Shown here: in pieces, positions 1 through 13,917 of the stretch | Layout of the letters: the number at the start of each line of letters is the position of its first letter | How positions within the stretch are numbered: position 1 is the first letter of the stretch | NCBI RefSeq assembly: GCF_910596095.1 | Contig: NC_056533.1 | Location: forward strand, 34,756,662-34,820,661 | Direction: 5' to 3' | DNA: 64,000 nucleotides | Source of the DNA: Thunnus maccoyii | Lineage: Eukaryota > Chordata > Actinopteri > Scombriformes > Scombridae | Program-made: the position numbers and the translations under genes | Notes under the pieces: generated by a model | Database searches by the model: none | The model's input: the letters and a program-made list of their open reading frames with translations, nothing else | Told to the model about the DNA's origin: nothing

Positions 1-101
1 TGAATAGTTTTTAGAGGCTGTGAAAAAGTGGGTGAGACCATCATTTTGTATTTCCTGCCATACTTGTCAATTGTTTGTTTAGCCAGTCACATTGCTGTCA
101 C

Positions 102-151
102 ATACTACCCTGGGTTTTGTTTGTGTATACTACCCTGGGTTTTGTTTGTGT
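102..151. repeat. Tandem duplication, 2 x 25 bp
   Basis: A 25-base unit beginning atactaccctggg is present twice in direct succession (102-126 and 127-151) with no mismatch. It reads as a recent minisatellite-like duplication. Confidence 0.9.
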
Positions 152-879
152 TTAGCATTGTTTTGTTACATTTACATCTGCATTTGTGGTTTAATTGAGA
201 CGGGAAAGCATTTAAGGTCATTATTTATTGTTTGTTGACAAAACTTGTAGCAGCAGCGCTCTACAACAGTAGAGTTGGCACATGTGTGCCTGGACAGTGG
301 AGTATGATTTTTTACTGATTTTCTTCATCCTGCAAATTCCTTTTTGCTTTGCTTGGTAGCATCAAAATACATTACATTTCCAATCAATTTGAATTATGTT
401 ATATGCCCTTACTTTTGTCATGATAATGATTTGGTACCATGCCATCCGATCACAACATCAATCAAAAAAGCATCGGCACACCCATTTGTGCCTGGAAATA
501 TAAAATAAATAATCACCATTTAGGATTTTTTTTGCTTGTGTTGGCACATATTTCATCTAATCTTCACAAAATTTGGTAAATATCATATTAGGATGACCCT
601 GGACAAAACCTATGAGTTCATTTCTGGGTATAACTTACCATTTGTCTGGCATTGGTTGCCAAACTTTTGAAAGTGTGGATGACGCCTTTAACGGTCCAGA
701 ACTATTCAATGCTAAATTGGATTGCGACCAAATTTGGGAATGTTGTACATAACACCACACTGCACAAGTGTGTAACATTTGATATAATTCTACCTCCAGT
801 AAAGTAACATTATAACATGATATTTCTGCAATTCTGTTGTAATAAAATGAAGTATACAAGTTCCAACTCAATCACCTGA

Positions 880-1425
880 AGAAAACGTTGGCATTGAACG
901 TTTCTGCAAACATTTCTGAATATATACGTTTCAACACGTGAAATAGATATCATATCAACATTTCTACAAACGTAGCATATTAACATTTCTACCCGTTGAA
1001 TAATGATGTTTTATGGTGTGACAACGCTGTGGTTTAGGTCTGGTTAGGTTTAGGCACAAAGACCATTTGGTTAGGGTTAACCCAAACGGCCGATGTCTCA
1101 CTAAAAACACCCGGTTTTCTCGCCAGAAAAACAGCTGCAAATGTCCTGACATCTCGCTAAAAACAGCCACTTTTGTCGGTTGAAACAGGAAGCGGGTACT
1201 AGTTTCAAGGTGCTCTCAAGCTCTCTGCTGACTTCCAACTTGCTACCAAGAAACTTACTAACCATCCACCAACCCCTCCTCCTCCTAATAGGAAAGTCAG
1301 CTCATATAGATCACATGTGAACTACGTCACTTTAGAAATGTTGATATGATACGTTTTGTTGAAATGTTGATATGCTACGCAGATATTCAATGATTCTGTG
1401 GTTTGCAGAAACGTAAACTGTCAGT
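880..1425. mobile_element. Putative non-autonomous DNA transposon with terminal inverted repeats
   Basis: The segment around 940-990 (atatcatatcaacatttcta and following) recurs as its reverse complement around 1335-1385 (tagaaatgttgatatgata and following). The outer parts also mirror each other: cgtttctgcaaac near 898 and gtttgcagaaacgt near 1403. The interior contains the phrase ggttaggtttaggcac, which is common in fish MITEs, and has no coding potential. The exact ends and target-site duplication were not resolved. Confidence 0.6.
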
Positions 1426-4400
1426 GTTTTATTCTGGCGACCAGGTTGCAAGTTCTTTATGAGGATCTGCACGACATGCTGAATCATGGCACCAGTAGCC
1501 GCACCCTGTGGTCATGAGTAAAACACCACCATACTACTTATCAACTGCCAAATCTCTTCAATGTAATGTACTATGGTAACCAAATTCTGCAAAGTTGTAC
1601 AGATGGGGATGCTGAACAAGTGTGTTGTATTTGCTTTGCAAAGTATTTCAGCTGTCAGCATTCACACGCATTTTCCGCAGGAAATGCATTTCTAATTTAT
1701 CTGAAGTTGTGTCAGTTTTTACACCCTGGTAATGAGGAATATTTCATTTCAGCTGTATTTTTTGTCATTTGAAAGCAATTCAAACTTTTTGAATTTTTAA
1801 CTTGAACATTTAATGAATATTTTACTCTATAGTTTATTTCTCTCTATAATTATTATGATAATATATTACATTTACTTATTACTTAAACTTAGCATTCAGA
1901 CAGGCTGCAGTGCCACCAGACTGTCTATAACTGATACGTTGGGAGTATTCTTCCTGTCAAGAGTTAAATGCCTCAGAAACAGCATTTAGACGAAAACCAA
2001 CTAACTGACCAGTGTCCGTCAATTCTCTTCTTCATGTATTATGCAACTTTAATTTACTTATAATGTGCTGATGGCGCCTTTTAATATCTTATGAGCAAAA
2101 GGACCTCATGAACGTTAGCATTATTGCTTTATTATTTATTGAAATCACCTGCATTATCCATTCAAATAATGTGAGCTTTGCAAAAAAGTGTCAAGGTTAA
2201 AGTTGGCAAGTCCTCAGTTATTAACCTCAGTTATGATTACTGAAATTAATTAAATAATAGTTTTCCTGCAGCTTTTCCACTTACAAGTCTTAAAAAGCTG
2301 AGCGTTTTTCAACCTTCAGTCTTGATGATCAGTCTTCATCTCACTGGGAATACTAACACAGGTAATTAACATGTTTAAGAGCGCCTTGCATACAGTAGTT
2401 TACATACTTAAAGAGCACTGCTAAGGCTGCAAAATCGAATAAACTTTCTTTTATTTAAGAGAAGAGAAAATGTTTCAGGTGATTAAGGGGTCTGCTGACC
2501 ATGTAATTGCAATCTGTGCAGTTTGAGTCTAGTTGGGGCTGTTTGTTGTCATCTCTGCTCTTATTTTGTATCATCTGTTTGCTGTAAAAATGTCAGAAAA
2601 ATGTTTTAGAAAGAAAATGGTTTGGGAAATTAGAAAATGTAATCAGCATCTGGGTCTTGATCTCCATCGAAATACACATTGATTAACAATCACTGAGATA
2701 CTGCTTTTAGTAAGTGTAGTAGATCATTAGAGAATAGCAATAATATTTAAAAATGCTTATAAATCCTTAATAATGTTCCAGAATCCACACAAAAAACCAT
2801 GACTTATTCCTTTGTTTATGTGTTAACACGTTTTCCTAACAAACAAGGAGAAGAACAAACAAATGGGACTGAAAATTGTTTTTTTTTTCTGTAAGATAAA
2901 GGAATAAAAGTGGTCAAATAAAATTGAAATGCATACATGCACATAATCGGATTACACAATAGATCTTTAAAGGCCACAAATGAACTTTTTTTTTTAAATC
3001 ACTGCATTGGTTTCCTTCATTAGGGAGGCTTATTTCTTTTGTAGACACCTGCTGTAGAGGTGTGAAGTTGTTGAGCTGCAGATCAGATCTGCTCTCTATG
3101 TTTAGACGATGACTCTGCGGCTGAGATGAGCGGCTGCAGCCGGCTGGCCGGGCCAATCGCAGCATTATAACAGTTTACATAATAATATTAAGCTGCGGTA
3201 CACGGTGTCAAAATGAGTTTTAGGTGAAGACTTGCTTACATGAGCAGGCCATAGATTATGCCATGACAAATAGATTAGAGTGGGAGCAGCCTAATATTGG
3301 CATTCAAAGAATGAGCCATGTTATGTAATGACTTTAATGACTGTATGTACATCGTATGAGACTTTGAAAACAACTCTAATGAGACGGCACAAACCGTCAT
3401 CAACTGTCTCGTCTGACAAAGCTGCAGCCTCCTTATGGCTGTTTATTGTCTGAGGTCATGTGCAGAAAATCAAACCTGAGAGACAAAGTCTCAGATTTTT
3501 ACCACTAATAGATTCTTCAGTATAAAGCATATTAACGTTAGCATATTAATGTTAGCATATTAGTGACAGTATAAACCAGTCTCACCAAAATCTGCTAAAC
3601 TGATCCTTAGGCCAAATTTGATCTGTCCTCCAAATGTCATTTTCTGTTTGTTTGGGTTTTTTTTTTTAACTTTTTAATATATATGGCCAACAAACATGAT
3701 GGGTGTGTTACTGAAAGAGTTAATTGTTTGACAAAAAATAAATAAATTCCAAAAAAATTTAAAAAAAATTCAAACTTGATAAATTGATTGATTGTTTTTG
3801 TTAATTAAACTAAAATATTTGCTTCAAAAATGATAATAGTTGTTTGCTTTTTCTATTTTCACATTAGTTTTGGAATTATTACTTTGGGGCTTTGTACAAA
3901 AGAAACCTGACAATTTGTCATTTGTCAGTAAATTTGAGATTAAAAAAAAAAAACAAAAAAACTATTTGTAACCCTGTAGGGATGACATAATGCCAGCTGT
4001 ACAAACATGACTCGTGTTGCATTTAGTGAACAATGGGTTTGAAATTGATGTAAAATGTATCCTGTCCTTTCTTGACTTTATTACAGTAGACAGTGATGGT
4101 AGAGAGATGACAGGAAATGAGGGAGAAAGAGATGAATCAAAGGATTTAAACTGGAGTTGATGGTTGGCATGGTAACCCTGTAAAGATATATCATATATAT
4201 CTACACATTTACAGAATTCCTTATTTGAACATTACTCACATGTCAATAAAATTAAAAACAATTATTGTTATTTTTAGCCTCATTTACGATATTGTAATGA
4301 CATTATACATAACTGAATTTATGGGAGAAGTAGCAAAAAGAAAAGTGCAGAAACTTTGTTTTACTTTAGTTACTAGTGGAGCAACTTTCTGTAATCTCAG

Positions 4401-4818
4401 ACTTGACTAAATAGTTTTTATTATGAATTGAGAAATAAAATGTTGGATATGATCAATTTGTTGTTCTTTTGCCAATTTCTTTCTATTTTATTCAATACAT
4501 TAATACATTTTTAATCAAATTATGTTATTCTTGTTCTATGTATTTATTTATCAAACTGCATATTTCATCATCGATCAGTTATTATTCCAATAATTAGTAC
4601 TGATTTGTCAATTGATTTACCAACTGTGCAACTGATTATACTAACTGGACTTCCATTTGTTTGTCATAAATCTTTGTTTCTTATCATAAACACATCAAAC
4701 ATGTTTGAGAACAGTTCTCTATTATCACATTTGCTGTTCACACATTACAACACCTGATTACATCACCGCCCTAACCTGGCCGGCCTGAGCAGACCACACA
4801 TATGAAAGAGGATAAAAG

Positions 4819-4824
<6 letters not shown>

Positions 4825-4875
<51 letters not shown>
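4825..4875. repeat. (CA)n microsatellite
   Basis: About 25 CA units run almost without interruption. This is typical of fish genomes and likely to vary in length. Confidence 0.97.
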
Positions 4876-4877
<2 letters not shown>

Positions 4878-5023
4878 GAGGAGAGTGTTACCATGGATCA
4901 TGAAGGAAACTCAAGGAGGAGTGTGGAGATGAAGGAGGAGGAGGGAGGGGGGGGGGTTAAATCTGATCTGGCCAGTGCTGACGACGGCAGTGTGGCTGCG
5001 TCCTCACATCAGCCCCGCATCAC

Positions 5024-5049
5024 TGTGTGTGTGTGTGTGTGTGTGTGTT
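5024..5049. repeat. (TG)n microsatellite
   Basis: About 13 TG units lie 150 bp downstream of the (CA)n tract. The complementary orientation of the two tracts would allow intrastrand pairing. Confidence 0.95.
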
Positions 5050-5582
5050 ATATAACAGGGTGATAAATCTGCCTTTGGGATCTGACTGTGGTAGCTGAGC
5101 CTCTTACCTATGTGTCAGGTGTGTCAGGTGGAAAGCTCTGGCAGCAGATCTTCATCTTCCACATCACCCAGCTCAGTGGATGTTGAGCTGAACTGACACG
5201 TTAGTCTGTCACAACAAACTTTTTTTTTTAAGGGACAGTCGGTGATGAATTATGTCTCTTGCGCTGCTGCTGGTTGTCCTTTCTGTTTTAATAAATAGTT
5301 TTATTATAGTCAAACACTTTTGGTTCATGATGATGAAACTATTGGCCAGATTTCCATAAAAAGTTCTGTTTGTATTCATCATTCACTGAGGATGAATATA
5401 AATGTTTTTGGTGACTGTCCCGACCTTCCACCTGTACAAAAGAAATATCATAATGTGATGGTAAGATTGACATTACTGGACACATTCATGCTTCTCATTA
5501 AGATAATTAGGTTTTATAAGTTCTTCGGAGACTTGCTGTAAAGGGGAAAAAAGGGCATCTAGATTTTTGATCTTAATTTAAT

Positions 5583-6300
5583 GTGTTAACACGCTAACAT
5601 TTACTGATTAGCACAAAGTGCAGCTGGGACTGATGGGAATGTCACTAGTTTTGCAGGTATTTTGTTACAAACAAAATTGGACAAATTAAATATTTGGCCT
5701 GATGGTGATCCTTGTGATAACAATTTATTCTGAGGGGGGACATGAATGTGCTTAGCAATTTCATGGTGATCCATTTAATAGTTGTTGAGATATTTTCACT
5801 TTTTGTGTTGCTATTAATTTAAATTGAAATCATTTTAGAGGCCTGAAGACCTAAAATGTAACAGTAAGTAGTAAATAGTAAAGTAGAGTAAAGTAAAGAT
5901 TAGTCTGAGAAAAAAGAACATCATTTTATGCAGCAGAATCATGTTTTCTGCTTTCTTATCATCTTAATAATAATCCTTAGGAACCACTGCAGTGGAGAAA
6001 AAGTCAACCTTGAATGTCTTTAAGAGGTTTTGTGTTGATCCATCAAGTGGATGTTGAGATCTTTCACTTGATAAATGAAAACTTTGACATGCTGGTGGCA
6101 CTAAACAAAAGTCAGGTGGATATCTGTATAAGAACTGATGGCAATCCTTCTGATAGGTGTTAAGATATTTCAGTCTGGACCAAAGTGGCCACGTTGCTCC
6201 TGAAGCTAAAAACGGTTTAAAACTACAAGGACATCCAGGTCCTGTAAGGCTGTTTGCCTCCTTAACCGCTAAATACTAATGATGTTGAGGTTCTTTCTTG
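5583..6300 (+). repeat. Dispersed repeat family C, two degraded copies
   Basis: Phrases such as gctgggactgatgggaatgt, atttcatggtgatccat and tgttgagatatttcagtctgg recur at 13,444-13,910 and, inverted, at 39,535-39,950. Here they occur in two adjacent degraded copies (about 5,583-5,830 and 6,000-6,300). There is no coding capacity. The family is a common interspersed teleost repeat whose class I cannot assign. Confidence 0.6.
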
Positions 6301-6518
6301 ATCTTAGAAACTGCATATCTTTTTTTTTTTTAACTTATTTTATTTCCTTTTCTCAAGTGCAGTTGTACAGTACAATCAGCTTTTCAAATATTTACATTAA
6401 TACAGGTGTAAATGAAGCAATGTTAAGGGTCCGTTCATGATATTTGACCTTTCATCATGTGTCCATGTGTCCATCATCCATACAGCCATTATTAGTACAT
6501 AAGTAAATAAAATGAATG

Positions 6519-6556
<38 letters not shown>

Positions 6557-6600
6557 GGTCAATAAAAAAGTAAATAAATAAATTAAATAAATAAATAAAC
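6519..6600. repeat. (AAT)n and (TAAA)n simple repeats
   Basis: About 13 AAT units (6,519-6,556) are followed by an imperfect TAAA-rich tract. The minus-strand reading frame across it is isoleucine-rich low-complexity sequence and is not a gene. Confidence 0.9.
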
Positions 6601-6929
6601 AAATTTTAGAAAACAAAGCAAAACAAAAAAAAGTTACAAATATACATACGTATATATACACCAACAAAAAAAAGGAAGAAAAAAAAGAGGAAAACTTCAA
6701 GTAAAACTTGTTCGGAAACTGCGTATCTTTTGATGAAGATCATATTATGTAATCAAAAGGCACAGAGTGGTACAAATCACAGTTGTTGTACGGTTTTGAT
6801 AGAGTCCCTGTGGGAATGCTAGTTTTATTTATTTATTTATTTCCCTCCTTTTTTTAAATTGTTTGACAGTTTTCATTTTATGTTTTTTACCATTTGTTCT
6901 GTTTTCAGTGTGGTCATGTTCTGTTCAGA

Positions 6930-7310
6930 CTCTCCTGGATCTTTGTCAAACGCTTTTATTTTTGGCAGGTCAAAGTCATTAACACACAACATGTCAGGCA
7001 AAGGCTTATTGAGGTTTGTGTGATGTCTATTTAAACTATTATACTGTTGGTCTAAATACACAGCATCTGCCTCATTTATTTCACACATTTTGCTGCTGAC
7101 AATGATAGACAATAACAACAGTTCTAATTGTAGCATCCAGGTTCTTCTGTCAAAACACTGCAGTGCAACCAAAGTGTCCCCAGTGAGGTAAATATAGGAT
7201 ATAGTGAGGTTAATATTGAAACTTTGGACCCATAGTGCAGTTTTATTGTTTTGTTTTGTTTTGTTTTTGTGTGTCCCCATCACTTACATTGTAAGTGCAT
7301 TATAAAGGGA
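6930..7310. repeat. Dispersed repeat family E/D copy
   Basis: Sequence such as acaacatgtcaggcaaagg and ctgctgacaatg matches 41,490-41,700. The right part (cccatcacttacattgtaag and following) matches the family seen at 13,918, 36,358 and 63,685. The 136-codon minus-strand frame across it is therefore repeat-derived and not a supported gene. Confidence 0.6.
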
Positions 7311-9261
7311 TCTCTTACCAGTATCTTCCTCCTTTTTAACACATAATGTTCTTACTGTTTGACTGTGGTCATTTATTTCATGTCTTCCGTCTGGTCATTT
7401 TCTGTCATGAGGTTTCTCGTTTTCCTATCCTAAACATATCCCACTTTAAAATGGCAATTAAGTATTTTAGAATCTTAGATATCTAAAATTCCTGGCATGT
7501 CCCCGGGCCTGAATCATCCAAGAGTCTTTACAGATCCACTGGAAGCTGCTCTGTCTGTCTGTCTGTCTGTGCGTGTTGGCAGGAGCCTGGCCCTGCCGTG
7601 TGCATCCAGCTCTCTCTGTCCTGACCTAGATCTCTGACAGTAAACAGCTGCTTCCTAAAGCGACGTCGTGCTGCCATCAGCAGAACGGCCCGGAGAGATA
7701 AATGTCAGATTGGACCTCGGCTGAGCCTCTTGATGCAGCTCAGGGCCTCGCGGTTTGTTTAGGAGATCCACAGACACTTAGCAGCCAACTGCTGCTGCTG
7801 CTGCTGGCGGCATTGTTGTGGGGTTTTTTGTTTTGTTTTAATTAACACTGTTCGCATTCAAGGCACACAATAGACAAAAAAAATACAACGAGAACGCCGT
7901 CCAAAGCGGAGGCCTCGTGTCCGCTTCAGCGAGTAACAAGTGTATTTGACTGACGGAGAACAAAAGCTTCACAAAAAGAAAAAAAAAATCCCTTCAGCTA
8001 TGTGTTTGAAGGTGACATCTTTGACTGTGTCATCATGAAGCTGGTTTACATGAAACAGGAGGTAAAATCCTGAACTTTTTCTGACATTGTACAAACTCAA
8101 ACATCTATTTCCTGTTTTGGCTTATTTTATCAAGAAAACTACCAAGGAAAAACTTCTTACTGTATAGAGTCTATGCTTCTGACTCATCAAGATATGTGCT
8201 TGAGTTTTATATGAATAAGTAAATTAATTAACAAATCAAGTTTTTATTATTGTATCATGCAAACATCTATGCCCAGCCTACATGGGCTTACAAGATGCCA
8301 CAGAAGTCATATAAGCCAGATCCAGAATTTTTCAATTTCATACTTTTATGTCTACAACAAAATTCACAAACAGAATGAATAGTAGTTAAATAATCCGTTA
8401 GCAAGTTATCATCAAAACTGAACAAAGATTCCTATTTTTGATCGTCCATATATCAGAATATTTTAGGGGTTTGGTGGAAAACTGATACTCTTAAATCATC
8501 ACACTGTGTACAGTTTAAAAACAACGAGACTCATTTTCCAAACAAATTTCCCAACATCAATCACCAAGAGGAATTCAGGGCCATAATTCAGTTTATTATG
8601 CAAAAACATGTCTTTATATTTAACTTATAAACTAATGGAGGCTGTTAAATTACCAAATAAATCAGTAAAAATCAACTCTCAGTGGGTTTATCATGAAGTA
8701 CAATTTATGAATGAATATTTTTGATAACGCAGACATAAAGTCCACAGTACAGTTCAACGATGAATCAATTTAAGAAGATCTGAATAATCCTTTTGAATGT
8801 CAACAGTTGTCAAAGAGGATAAAAAATTCCAGGTATTCTCTTATTTACCGCATGTTACTGCATTACTACAACTTTTTAAAGGTATTATTTAATCCATTAG
8901 GGAAAAAGAATTCAGAAAACACTGAAATTTAATTTAGCTCAAGTTTCCTCTTCATGTCAGAAATTTACTCAATAATATTTCAATATTTAAAGATTTCTCC
9001 ATTTTTATCCTGCACAACACTACTATAACTGCTGTTTTACTACCTTAAAAATGATTTAATAAATGATTTTTCTGTGGTTTTAAAAAGCTTGGATAGCAGC
9101 AGGAAGCAGCCAACAGATTTGTTTAATTATATGTTAACTCCACGTCTATTTCTCACATCATCTACATTTCATTTTTCCATTAGATTAATAAAACAAACTA
9201 ATTAGACACACGTCTGGCAGATGGCTATCAGTCAAAGACCTAATTTACCTCAACCACCACC

Positions 9262-9262
<1 letters not shown>

Positions 9263-9297
<35 letters not shown>

Positions 9298-9316
9298 GCT
9301 GCTGCGACGGCGGCGG
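9263..9316. repeat. (CTG)n trinucleotide repeat
   Basis: About 11 uninterrupted CTG units are followed by CTG/CGG-type variants. There is no surrounding reading frame with coding character, so it appears to be a non-coding triplet repeat. Confidence 0.9.
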
Positions 9317-12300
9317 ATTAGTTCAGATGACTTTAGATTAGATTAAGGCCCCTGTGGAAACGTAGAGGAAGCAAGAAGATTATAGCAAATGAGGTAACTG
9401 AAATGACCATTGTTACATTTCTGTAAGCTACAGCACAGTGTCACTGCTTTGTTTTACAAGATGGAGGGATTTACTTTCTAACTGGCGCGTCATTTGACAA
9501 CCTTATCCAAACTCTAAATTATCCTTAATAGTTACTAACATGTGAGAAGCAGCGAGGTCGTTTGCACACTTGTGTTTATTTCATTACAAAGACAAATAAA
9601 TACAATTAAAACCTGTGTTGGGAGGGTGTAAGGAGTATACAGTAACAGTAGCTGCAGTGTTTACAATACAGTTTCTTATTAACAATGGAGCCCACTTAGC
9701 TTCAATGGGGCTCTAATACCCCCTCACCCTCTGGCTCATCTACTGACTGCTGACACAGCCATTACTCACCAGTTTAAAGCAGCTCTTTGGCCGCGCAGCT
9801 CAGCCAGTTCGTTAAGGTTTTTGGGGGGGGGTTAGAGGGGGTGTCGTGTGTTGGTTTGGGAGGAGGATGGGTGGAGTGCAAGGGGTCAGGCCAGTGGGCA
9901 GCTGGGATTACCACCGGCCCACCATCTGCCATCTAAATAATAATCAGAGTGAGGAAATCAATCGCCTCAGTAAATATCAAAGGCATGTAAGCTCATTTAA
10001 TCCAGTAAATTAAACTTTTAGGCCAATTTTCAGACTGTTTCACTGCTGAGCAGAGAAAACATGACGGTAGAGTGAGTGAATCACTGAGACTTGGCTTATC
10101 TTTGGGCTCTGTACCGTCTAAATATCATCCTAGAGACTCTCTACTTGACATTTCTGCCTGACTTAGTTGTGTCAAGGATCAACTAATTATGAATTCCTGG
10201 ACACTAATGTGTTTTTAACAACGCAGAAACCAACAGAGCTGAATAGACATTTTGACTCGTCATAGCAGGAAAAGCAAAGGTGGAACTGATAATATTATCG
10301 ATGGCTCAGTTCAGTTCAAGTCTCCAAGGAAGCCATACTAGTGAACCATCATGCACTATACCAGGGTTATAAATTTGGAAAAACCAAATAGGATTCAGCC
10401 ATCTTTTATGTTATTAATTGCACAAAAGCTTTTCCTGTTTTATGTCGAAGATGGGAATGCAATGCAGGGTCTTAAAGCTGCACTAATCAATGTTCAAATT
10501 ATTATGTGATGTGAAAGGAGAAGCTTGTAGTGGTAAAGGAACAGAGAGTTATCACCTGTCTGAGAAAGTGGACCATATAGCGGCTGAAGAGGCAGATATT
10601 TTTCTGCTGGTTTCTGTGTCTGCTGGATGTATAACACTCTGGCAGATGCTTCAGTTCAGTTCAGTTCACCAGCTCTGGTCCACCACAGCACAGAGACCGG
10701 ACAGTTAGCTTAGCATCAGTGACTGAATGTACCTGGTCACACTGTGAAGCTGGCACCCCTGCAACCTTTCATAATTTTGAACAAACTGCAGGTGATTCTG
10801 TGACATATTGGTTGCTAGCGAGGCTAACAAGATAAAACAGTACAAAAAAACAATTTAGGAGCTTTTGGAAGGTAGAATCCTCTTCCTGTGGAGGTTAGCT
10901 CTTTCCCTCTGTTAACAGTTTTTGTGCTTTGTACACTAAAGAAGCTGACCTCCGAGAAACTTCTGACTGACTTGAAGTCAATCTACAAACTCTAAACTTC
11001 TCTTTTGAAATTCCAACATGTACTCAGGTGTTTTTCTTATTCTGCCTGATTAGATCTTTTCTCAGGATAAGAGACTGTAGCTAGGTTTCCATACAAATTT
11101 AGAACAAATTTTAACTGAATTTCCAAAAATTCAGTTAAATTTGAAATTCTTTTGCACAGATCTTGTGTTTAATTGACATCTCCCTCATTCTCCTGTTAGT
11201 TCTGTTGCACCAGGTCAGGCTGTTATTTTATATATCATTCACAGATAACCTGAGATGAGGTCTAATCACCCAGAATAACTGAAAACATGTGTGTAAGTGC
11301 AGGGTATTTAATATGTTGAGTTAATAACATCCTATTTATTTATTTAATAGTTAAAGTCTCTTTATGTAGAATTAAATGTGATTTTAGCATCTCTCTACAT
11401 TACTTTGATGAATCTTATTATGTTGATTTTGTTTGTGGAAAAAAGGAAATATAAAGGTGAGAGTATTTTACATGTTTTCCGTACAAATTTGTTTTCAAGC
11501 TTTTCCTAGAATATGTTTTTTCAGGATAGTGACTCATTTCTAGAAAATTCCTCAATCTACACTGTGAACAAGTATAAAGTTTATATAGTTTTCTCAGGAA
11601 CATTTTGCAGTAGTTTTATACATTTAGAAATGTATCATATTTAGAGTTAAAATTGTAATAAATTCAACATTTACAGCAACATTTAGCAGATCACAGCTCT
11701 GCCACGTGAAAACTTTGATGTTCAACATCTCAAACTGAACTCTGCAGACGCTGTAGATCCCAGATTAAATAATCCCGCGCTAACCAAACTTTGATCGTAT
11801 TAAACTCAGACTGGACCACAAGAAATCTGGTTGCGTCACTCATGGCAGCCCTTAATATGACCAATAATGGTCAGATTTGTCTTTGAAGCACACAGATGCT
11901 GCTCCATATGAGTCATGCAAACAACATGTAGAGCTTACAGCCGCTAATTCAAACAGATGCCTCGTCTGGCACACTTTTTCCCGCGTTTTACTAATGCATC
12001 GTATTGTTATCTAATCGGCTCAGCCGTAATTAAAATGATATCTACATCCTCTCTTTTGAACCATATTATCTTCAAACATTCAAATCTCCAACTGTCTTAA
12101 TCCTGAAGAAACAATTAATTTCCGTGTAGCACTATTTATATTACAAAGGTTTCCTGTTGTGCTATAAAATAATCTGCTAACATAAAGCAGTATATAAAAC
12201 CAATATGGCCTCCACAGAAGGAAAAGGGAAGATCCTGTCTGAAGCAGTGAGAGCCGGTTGCCCTCTGAGGTCAGCGCAGTGGTCATTTATTGTTCTGTTG

Positions 12301-12639
12301 TCGAGTGTGATGCTGCAGAGAGGCGTCAGTGAGGGATTAGTGAGCAGCGGCACATGTCAGGGAGTGAGAGTGTGGACCAGAGCGTGCTGGACTGGCCGAG
12401 CATCATGGGACTCAGGGCTGGTGACACACGACCGAGCACGCTTCATCGCCGCAGAAATGCAGAGGAGACGGCGGCATCACACAGCCTGAAGTTCATCCAC
12501 ACGTGATAACTCACCTGCACGCTAGTAGTGATAACACAGCAAAAGATACATCGATAATCAATCAGAACACATCAAAACCTGTTCAAAGACATTGATTACA
12601 CAGTTGGATGGTTATGTTGGTTGGTTGTTACCAGTTATC

Positions 12640-13322
12640 AGTCAAGTAAAAGTATCAATACCACAATGTAAAAATACTTCATTACAAGTAAAAGTCCTGC
12701 ATTTAAAATCTGATCAAAGTATAGAAGTATTATCAGCTAAATTACAGCTTAATTAAAATAAGTAGTAATAAGTAATACTACTACTACTAATAATAATAAT
12801 ACTGATGAGTGAATCCATAAACAGCATTTTATTATTGCAGATTGAGATGATAGATTGAGTAAGAAAGAAGAAAAACATAGTTCTGCTACATAAATTTGGA
12901 TATATTTTTCAGAACTTTTCTTTGTGAAATATTGGAGAGTTTTTTCTCTTTGGGCCTCAAACATTTATGTGAAACCATGTGAGGGGAAATGTGTTTTTGG
13001 AGGAACTGCTAACAACTCATTAACATCTGAAACATGATGAAGAGACACAAATACACAGATTTTTTTAAGGGGCCACAAACCAAAAAGTTTGGGTATTGCT
13101 GGTTTAAATTTTTAACAATGCAGTGTAATTCATACACTCATCATTATGCTATTTTATGTATAATTTTAACCTAAAAAGTAACTAAAGCTGTCAAATAAAT
13201 GTAGTGGAGTAGAAGTATCAAGCAGCATAAAATGAAAATACTCAAGTAAAGCACATGTACCTTAAAATTAGACTTAAGTACAGTACTTGAGTAAATGTAC
13301 TTAGTTACATCCCACCACTGCC
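12640..13322 (+). mobile_element. Abundant fish repeat family B, near full length
   Basis: The element begins with sequence such as agtaaaagtatcaataccac and atgtaaaaatacttcattac. It ends with cagtacttgagtaaatgtac and a cccaccactg terminus. The same family occurs inverted at 28,142-28,645 and 51,560-52,090, and as a fragment at 18,957-19,027. The mirrored ends, rich in acttaagta and aagtaaa, fit a non-autonomous DNA transposon. No transposase is encoded. Confidence 0.7.
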
Positions 13323-13443
13323 GGCCAAGCCATGAAATTTATTTAGCATTCATTAGCCACAGCAGATGATTATTAAGGTTTTCACTGACCCTCTAAAGAG
13401 CTAGCTGTGCAGACATTACCGGCGGCTCTGAGAGGCTGTACTT

Positions 13444-13910
13444 AAGCACAACAGTCCTTGGAGCTAAATGCTAACATTAGCATGCTAACACGCTCACAGT
13501 AATGATGCTAACATGTAGATGTTTAAGCATTTACTCTTTACTATGTTATCTTTACTATCGTTACATCTGAGTTTACTGTGTTAGCATTCTAACAATTGCT
13601 AATTAGCACTACACAGAAAGTACAGTTGAGGCTGATGGGAATGTTATTAGTTTTATAAGTATTCGGTAAAGCAAAGTATGGAACAATTTTTGACCAAACA
13701 GTAGTACTAGATAAAAAGTTAAGGAACAACCAAAGTAATTACAAATCATGAGGGGTGCATGAATGTCTGTGCCAAATTTCATGGCGATCTATCCAACAGT
13801 TGTTGAGACATTTCACTCACATCAACTCTATGGTGGTGCAAGAGGAAAAGTCAGGGGAGGATTCATCTTCTGGGGGATGAATGACCAACAAACCGACCAC
13901 CATTTACCAT
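13444..13910 (+). repeat. Dispersed repeat family C copy
   Basis: This copy carries the family-C phrases seen at 5,583 and 39,535: atgctaacattagcatgcta, then gaggctgatgggaatg, then caaatttcatggcgatctat and tgttgagacatttcactc. The 71-codon plus-strand frame inside it is part of the repeat. Confidence 0.65.
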
Positions 13911-13917
13911 TAAAGGA

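Noticed and set aside
6873..7283. 136-codon minus-strand frame
   Set aside because: It coincides with dispersed repeat sequence that recurs at 41,490 and elsewhere, and shows no protein family features.
12205..12489. 94-codon plus-strand frame
   Set aside because: There is no recognisable domain and no splice-consistent neighbours. It could be a non-coding conserved patch, but the protein reading is not supported.
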